From Hepsetus odoe (Eukaryota; Chordata; Actinopteri; Characiformes; Hepsetidae), in the NCBI GenBank assembly GCA_017165825.1, contig CM029387.1, positions 17,931,061 through 17,995,060 on the forward strand: a DNA stretch of 64,000 bases. The letters run 5' to 3'. The position numbers and the translations under genes were made by a program. This document shows positions 59,075 to 64,000 of the stretch, piece by piece. The notes under the pieces are model-generated. The model had not been told where the DNA came from. It searched no databases and worked only from the letters and a program-made list of their open reading frames with translations. Each line of letters opens with the position of its first letter. Within the stretch, counting starts at the first letter, position 1.

Positions 59075-60450
59075 GAATAGTAACCATTAGTAACCAGTTC
59101 CATATCTAAACACCTCTGAACCTTTGAGATTAAAATGTATGCCTTTTTGAAGTCCTAGATGAATCACTTGCTGGCTGCTTGCTGTTGATCAGATGGTAAA
59201 CAACGTCAGCCAACAAATGCTACATACAGAGTCAAATCTGCATCATCTCATGCAAAATCTAGAATGTGAAATGCTGTTTTGATAGTTATGGTGCAAATTT
59301 GATGGCCTCACTGTTACAGTCATGGTTCCCCTCTGTTCTACAGTTGCCTATTAAAAAAATAGATTACATTATTGCTTTTTATTTGATATTACTGAGATTG
59401 TTTAGAGGTCAGCGTGTCCCCTGCTGTATTGACTGAGTGATAGTTCCACAACAGAGACCTTTTTTGATAAATCTCTATTAGCCACTAATAGCCCTGAGGA
59501 AATAAAGCAAAACTCCTTCATGCTTATCATATGAAGCGATTAGCAGTGGCCCCCAGCACTTAGAGATACACTTTCTCTTTCACTCTCTCTCCTTGGCACC
59601 CAGCCCTTTTCCCATGGCAGGAAAGGTCAAGGAAAGGTCGAGTCCGTATCTGTTAAACAGCTTCGAGCGTAAATGAAATGAGACATGCCACAAAAGCATA
59701 ACACAGGGATATCCTAACTGACACCTTAGAGACAGTAAACCACAAGAGGGATTTAGCAGCTGAGTCTCATGACGTACCAAGAGGGAGTTCTCCAGCACTG
59801 CTATTTCCAAAATGGCAGTTGATATTTCTGTGTGCTATTGAAGACTAAGGAGACACTAATCTGGCTGATATTACATAACTCCAGCTAGAAAGGAACTGAA
59901 GTATGCTTTCTGAGAACAGTTTGGGACCAAGCTGTTTTGTACTGCTTTGTACCCATTAAATAATATTTTTATTACCAGCTGGTGATCATGGCTCAGTTAC
60001 TGACCCAAGGATACTCTCTGACTAAATATTTGGAAGTTTCCAGAGCGATCCACTGGTGGATTAAGAGGCAAGGCTTTTTTTTTATGTCAGCAGAAGACAG
60101 CATGAAGGACAGAAAAAAGAAAACATCATGGTGATGCTACTTTGTTCGAACAGATCTGACTTTGGGCCACTGTGTCTGACCTACAGTGATACACCTTGCC
60201 TTGATTGCGTTTATTTAAACTCCAGTACCAGAACCAAGCCTCATTAGGACCTACAAAATATTAGGTTTCTTGCCAGGTTCTGGATAATTTTCATCTACAT
60301 CATCGTGCTCTTGGGATCACATGCATAGTCTCTTGTATTCCCTGTTTTCTCTCTTTTTCATTATGCTAGTTGTGCTGAGAGTACCTCCGGCCAAGTGCAG
60401 CATGAGGATCAGTTGGTTCCTGATGCCTGCCACCTTAGTGTCTAAGTTTA
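59075..60450. other. Unique DNA
   Basis: No gene or repeat is recognised. The minus frame at 59580-59810 has no recognisable features. Confidence 0.4.
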
Positions 60451-60508
60451 TCTGTGTTGTGCCATGCTGCTTTTCACAATGACAAGGATAGTCACTTTCA
60501 CTTTTTTT
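60451..60508 (+). mobile_element. 3' tail of a family A SINE
   Basis: TGTGTTGTGCCATGCTGC and CAATGACAAGGATAGTCACT with a TTTCACTTTTTTT end. The head is lost. Confidence 0.75.
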
Positions 60509-61007
60509 ACTTCTCTTTTAAACATTTCCAGTCACCATTGTGTCAATCAATGTGTCAATCTTCTTTTTTAGTATGTGCAAGCAGGTTTAAGTTTCAAATT
60601 TGGTAGCAGGAATGGGGGGACAATGAAAACCAGTTTTAATCACTGGTTTAGAAGGTCAACATTTTGCATGTATGACATCATGATAAACAGAGGCAAAAGA
60701 ATTGAAAAAAACTAAACAAGCCAGTATAAATGAGAGCTAGCATTCTGGCTTTGTTAGCATTTGAATTAGAACATTGGGTTGATGTGTTGGACAACCATAG
60801 CCTTGAGAGCTGGATCAGAACCTTTCTAAAGCTACAGTCTGTCTGACCCTTTCAGTGTCTGAGTTCTGGTGTATCTAGAGCAGTTCGGCTGGCACCACAC
60901 AAATACACAGTCTGTTTGTGGACTCTCTTTTCCTGCTGTTCAGTCTTCTGGGACTATTCATGATGGGAACCATATGCTGGGCCTGTTTCTATCACTCGCT
61001 CTCCCTT

Positions 61008-61058
<51 letters not shown>

Positions 61059-62238
61059 TTCTTGTTCACTTCCTCCATCGTCCCCTCTAAGGTCCGGCAA
61101 GGGCCCAGTTCCATGTGCACAAATGTTTCCCCATGACCAAGAATGACTGCTGCCTTTTTTTGTTTGGCTGTGGCGCCTTTCTGTCACAGATGACGCACCA
61201 ACTGATCCATATGCGTACAATTTTCTGACCTGAACACCCGGTCAGGGTGGAACACCCAATCCTTCACATCTGCGGACCTGCTAAAATGACTAAAGTGACG
61301 TACTTATGTGAACTGGTGTGAAAGTATGTTGGGTAGTTTGAGGTTTTCTGTTGTTCATACGATACTCATCACAGGCTTTCCTGAGACTCTCCAAAGGAGC
61401 TAGCAGCTCAGCCGCCGCTGCATCCAAACAAGTAGCTGCTCATGTATTACAGGACAGGAAGAGAGAAATGAGATGGCAGAGTATGCATACATGCTCATAA
61501 TGTGAATGGGGAACTATTTACGAGTGGATAGTTTTACAAACAGTAGTCATCACATCCATAGACTGCGCACCACTCATTACACCACTGACATTTTGTGCAC
61601 TTAGTGATCAGGTGACTTTATCTGCACCCAGAAGCGGTTGAGCCAAAGGTAAATCTTAATGGGAATTCCATTGAATTTCCCATATTTTTTGTGCTTCAGA
61701 CATTAGACTGTTAATAAAGTCATTCACAGTGGTTTGATGTGAAATGGTGCACTGTAGAAAAACATACCAGACCTGAATTGTTCACAGCTTTGGTGACAGA
61801 AACCAGAGTTTCTAAAAGTTTAATACCGCTAAAAAATTGTAAATATACCACCAGATACCTGAGACATTGTTTCACAATAGTGTTGAGAATGAATTTCACC
61901 AAAAGAAAACCTCTATTTGAAGTGTAGACATACAGTACTTTCTAAATTTCGCAATCTGTATTATGCAAGGGATTCACCTTGTTGCTGCAAAAATGCTGTT
62001 TAATGTCCATCAAACTATCTTACTTTTGGCATATGGAGTAGATTAAATGCAAAAAATGGGAACAAATGTTTTACTGCAATAAGCTGAAAAGTGCCTAAAG
62101 ATGCAAGGTTCTAGATAAATGGGTTACAACCACTCTGTGTTCAGCATCAGCAGTAAACTAATCACCGGATCATCTGGAATCATCTGCACCTGTTTCTTTA
62201 CTGTTTTATGCCTCAAGTAAGATGCTCTGTTCTGCTTA
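60509..62238. other. Unique DNA with (CT)n at 60999-61062
   Basis: No gene is supported. Confidence 0.4.
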
Positions 62239-62480
62239 AATTCAATTCAATTCAATTCAATTTATTCTTGTATAGCACCTTTTACAACAAAGTTGCCCCA
62301 AGGCACTTTACATTAAAGATTCATATGTTGAGCACTGCATAGCATAACCAACAAGGAACAATCCTCTGAGACTGGTCAGATTCATGGAGAGGAATGAACA
62401 TGAGAACCAAAAACGTTTTCCTTCATGAAGCCCAGAGATATATTCCTCAAAAATATATAAGGAGGTTGACTGGTATTTTG
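62239..62480 (-). mobile_element. L2-like LINE 3' end with (AATTC)n tail
   Basis: The tail and TTATTCTTGTATAGCACC, GCCCCAAGGCACTTTACATT are clear to 62314. Beyond that, similarity is weak (GAACCAAAAAC, GAGGTTGACTGG). Confidence 0.75.
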
Positions 62481-62774
62481 GATGTTGAAGTAAATAACTC
62501 ACACTAATGAAAAAGGTTAAAAAATGTACTGCTGTTATTGGTAATTATTGATAAATCAGGAATAACACCACCATAGTTGGGATCTACCTTGCATTCATAG
62601 CTCACGTAAAGTTCAGGTTTTTGTCTCATTCTGATGATTTCTTATCAACATTGGCTTCATCTGCAAATGTAAGCAAAGACAGAAGAACATTTTATACAAA
62701 AACAGCTCAGATAAACTGACATAACTCGCTGTTGCCCTATCACGATGAACCCATTAGAAGGTTCAACCTATGAC

Positions 62775-62907
62775 TGACCTGTAATGAACTAGCAACCTGC
62801 CAACATGTGTTTCTCCGCCTTTCGCCCTTTGAGCACTAGGATAGGCTCCAGCACCCCCTCGACCCTGGTTAGGATAAGCAGCTCAGATAATGGATGGACA
62901 GACAGAT
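62775..62907 (+). mobile_element. RTE-type 3' tail
   Basis: TTTCTCCGCCTTTCGCCCTT, GGATAGGCTCCAGCACCCCC, GACCCTGGTTAGGATAAGC and TCAGATAATGGATGG form a clean copy of the tail. Confidence 0.82.
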
Positions 62908-63793
62908 ATTTTAGCCTCATACTGAGAGAAAAAAATCACTTCTTTTCAACATTTATTTCAGCTGCCCTCTCATGACCCCCTCTAAATTATGTCCCTGAAG
63001 ATACATTCCTGGATGCATGTCTCTTTTGACTAACTAAATACAGGTTTCCCACCCTGACACTACAAAGTGTCAGGACAGCCATGTTTTCAAATGTGTCCCT
63101 TTTCCACATCGGACCCCTACCAGCAAGTTATATTCAGTCTGCTCTCTTTCCTTTCCTTTCTACATCCCTTTGTCCCTCATTTTTCTTTCCTGAAAGAAAA
63201 AAAAATGCAGGACGGTAAACCGTACCCCAGTTTGGAGAGAGTCTGTACCAGCTCTTTTGAAATGCATGCCTTTCTCAGCAGGTGTGTCATTCTGATTTAC
63301 GCAGGACCCCTCACACTCTGGGAGCAAAAGAGGCCTCGGATTCTACTGGGACATCCTTTGACATCTTCTCTAGCATCTTCAAACTAAGGCATCTAATGTA
63401 GACCACTCTAAATCTGGACTGGGCCAGTGGACCTTGAGCCATCCTGCAGCAAGACATGTCGATTTCTGCACAAAGCTGAAAGCCAGCCAAGGTGTGGTTC
63501 TGATTTCGTTTTACAGAGACATGATGTTTCTCACTGCTCTGCAGACAGCTGAGGCAACAAGAGCAGAAAGGGAAGGTTTGGCATCGCAGGGATTTCTGAA
63601 CACATCAGGAAGAAACACTCTCTGTCACCAGTGAACGAATGTTATGGGAAAAAACACAGCTGATGCAGAAACAAACAAAAAAAACACAAGTGAACGGGGT
63701 TAAAGAAGGTGATTTTAAAAATTAACAAAGGAATGACACAGACATTGTGGGAAGTGGTTTTATCAATACATTAAATATCAATACAATAAAACT
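62908..63793. other. Unique DNA
   Basis: No gene is supported. The 106-codon plus frame at 63067-63387 lacks recognisable domains and is interrupted by simple sequence. Confidence 0.35.
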
Positions 63794-64000
63794 TTAAGGG
63801 TTCTTTGGAAAGATGCCTTTAAAAATCTCATGGTTTCCTTCACTTTCAAAGGTGGATTCTTCAACCCTTTGGAGACTAAACAAATTGTTTATTATATTCA
63901 GGCTATTATTGGTGCTGTTCTTACAGGTTAGATGTATAGAGAAGACAACAGGGTCTTGTGTTTCTCCATGCTGCAATGCATTTCGAATCAGAGCTGCCAC
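63794..64000 (-). CDS. Possible terminal coding fragment running off the right edge
   Basis: A minus-strand frame is open from the window edge (64000) for 68 codons to a stop at 63794-63796. The peptide has balanced composition, one Cys, an N-glycosylation-like NST and a polar end (FKGIFPKNP). I do not recognise it. No splice acceptor can be judged because the 5' side is outside the window, and there is no AATAAA on the minus strand soon after the stop. An open stretch of this length is not rare by chance, so this is only a candidate last exon. Confidence 0.15.
   Translation of the reverse strand: MAALIRNALQHGETQDPVVFSIHLTCKNSTNNSLNIINNLFSLQRVEESTFESEGNHEIFKGIFPKNP

Overview
This is vertebrate nuclear DNA, most likely from a ray-finned (teleost) fish. 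The evidence is the repeat mix: dense (GT)n, (CT)n and (TA)n microsatellites, several tRNA-derived SINE families, L2-type LINE remnants with fish-like 3' tails, decayed Tc1/mariner transposons and a Ty3/gypsy-like LTR element. An otophysan fish (characin, catfish or knifefish group) would fit, but that is an impression and not something the sequence proves. There are no prokaryotic features, no CRISPR array and no operon.

No intact protein-coding host gene could be supported. Nearly every reading frame is a microsatellite translation, a transposon relic or chance. Two coding-like stretches stand out. At the left edge (1-1259) an IQ-motif plus coiled-coil reading frame with one frameshift lies just upstream of a polypurine tract and an LTR (1452-1784). 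At the right edge (63794-64000, minus) a 68-codon frame runs off the window and may be the end of an exon.

Layout: 1-1.8 kb, LTR element with the unusual reading frame; 1.8-6 kb, microsatellites, a 69-bp-period duplication and an assembly gap (3704-4160) between a CT and a GT array; 6-9 kb, a TATA-containing candidate promoter, an old duplicated segment and SINE/LINE insertions; 9-14.4 kb, mostly unique DNA with old SINEs; 14.4-17.4 kb, LINE fragments and a Tc1 transposon chimeric with a LINE fragment; 17.4-24 kb, unique DNA with SINEs; 24.2-25.1 kb, an internally deleted Tc1 element; 25-31 kb, unique DNA with an L2 reverse-transcriptase relic; 31-36.4 kb, Tc1 fragments, SINEs, an AT-rich hairpin region and a hAT-like foldback element; 36-50 kb, unique DNA with scattered SINE, LINE and RTE-type tails and microsatellites; 50-53.1 kb, a very dense microsatellite block; 53.6-55.2 kb, a degenerate AT-rich short-period array; 56-58.2 kb, a Tc1-like element with long terminal repeats, then an L2 LINE carrying a solo LTR; 58.3-64 kb, a SINE split by a LINE tail, more tails and unique DNA.

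The pieces do not form a pathway. The window is a gene-poor intergenic or intronic interval whose readable history is layered transposition. The most informative structures are the two related LTRs (1452-1784 and 57822-58063). They share a promoter-centred hairpin whose arms differ by compensatory changes, and the second LTR is a clean solo LTR with a 5-bp target duplication.
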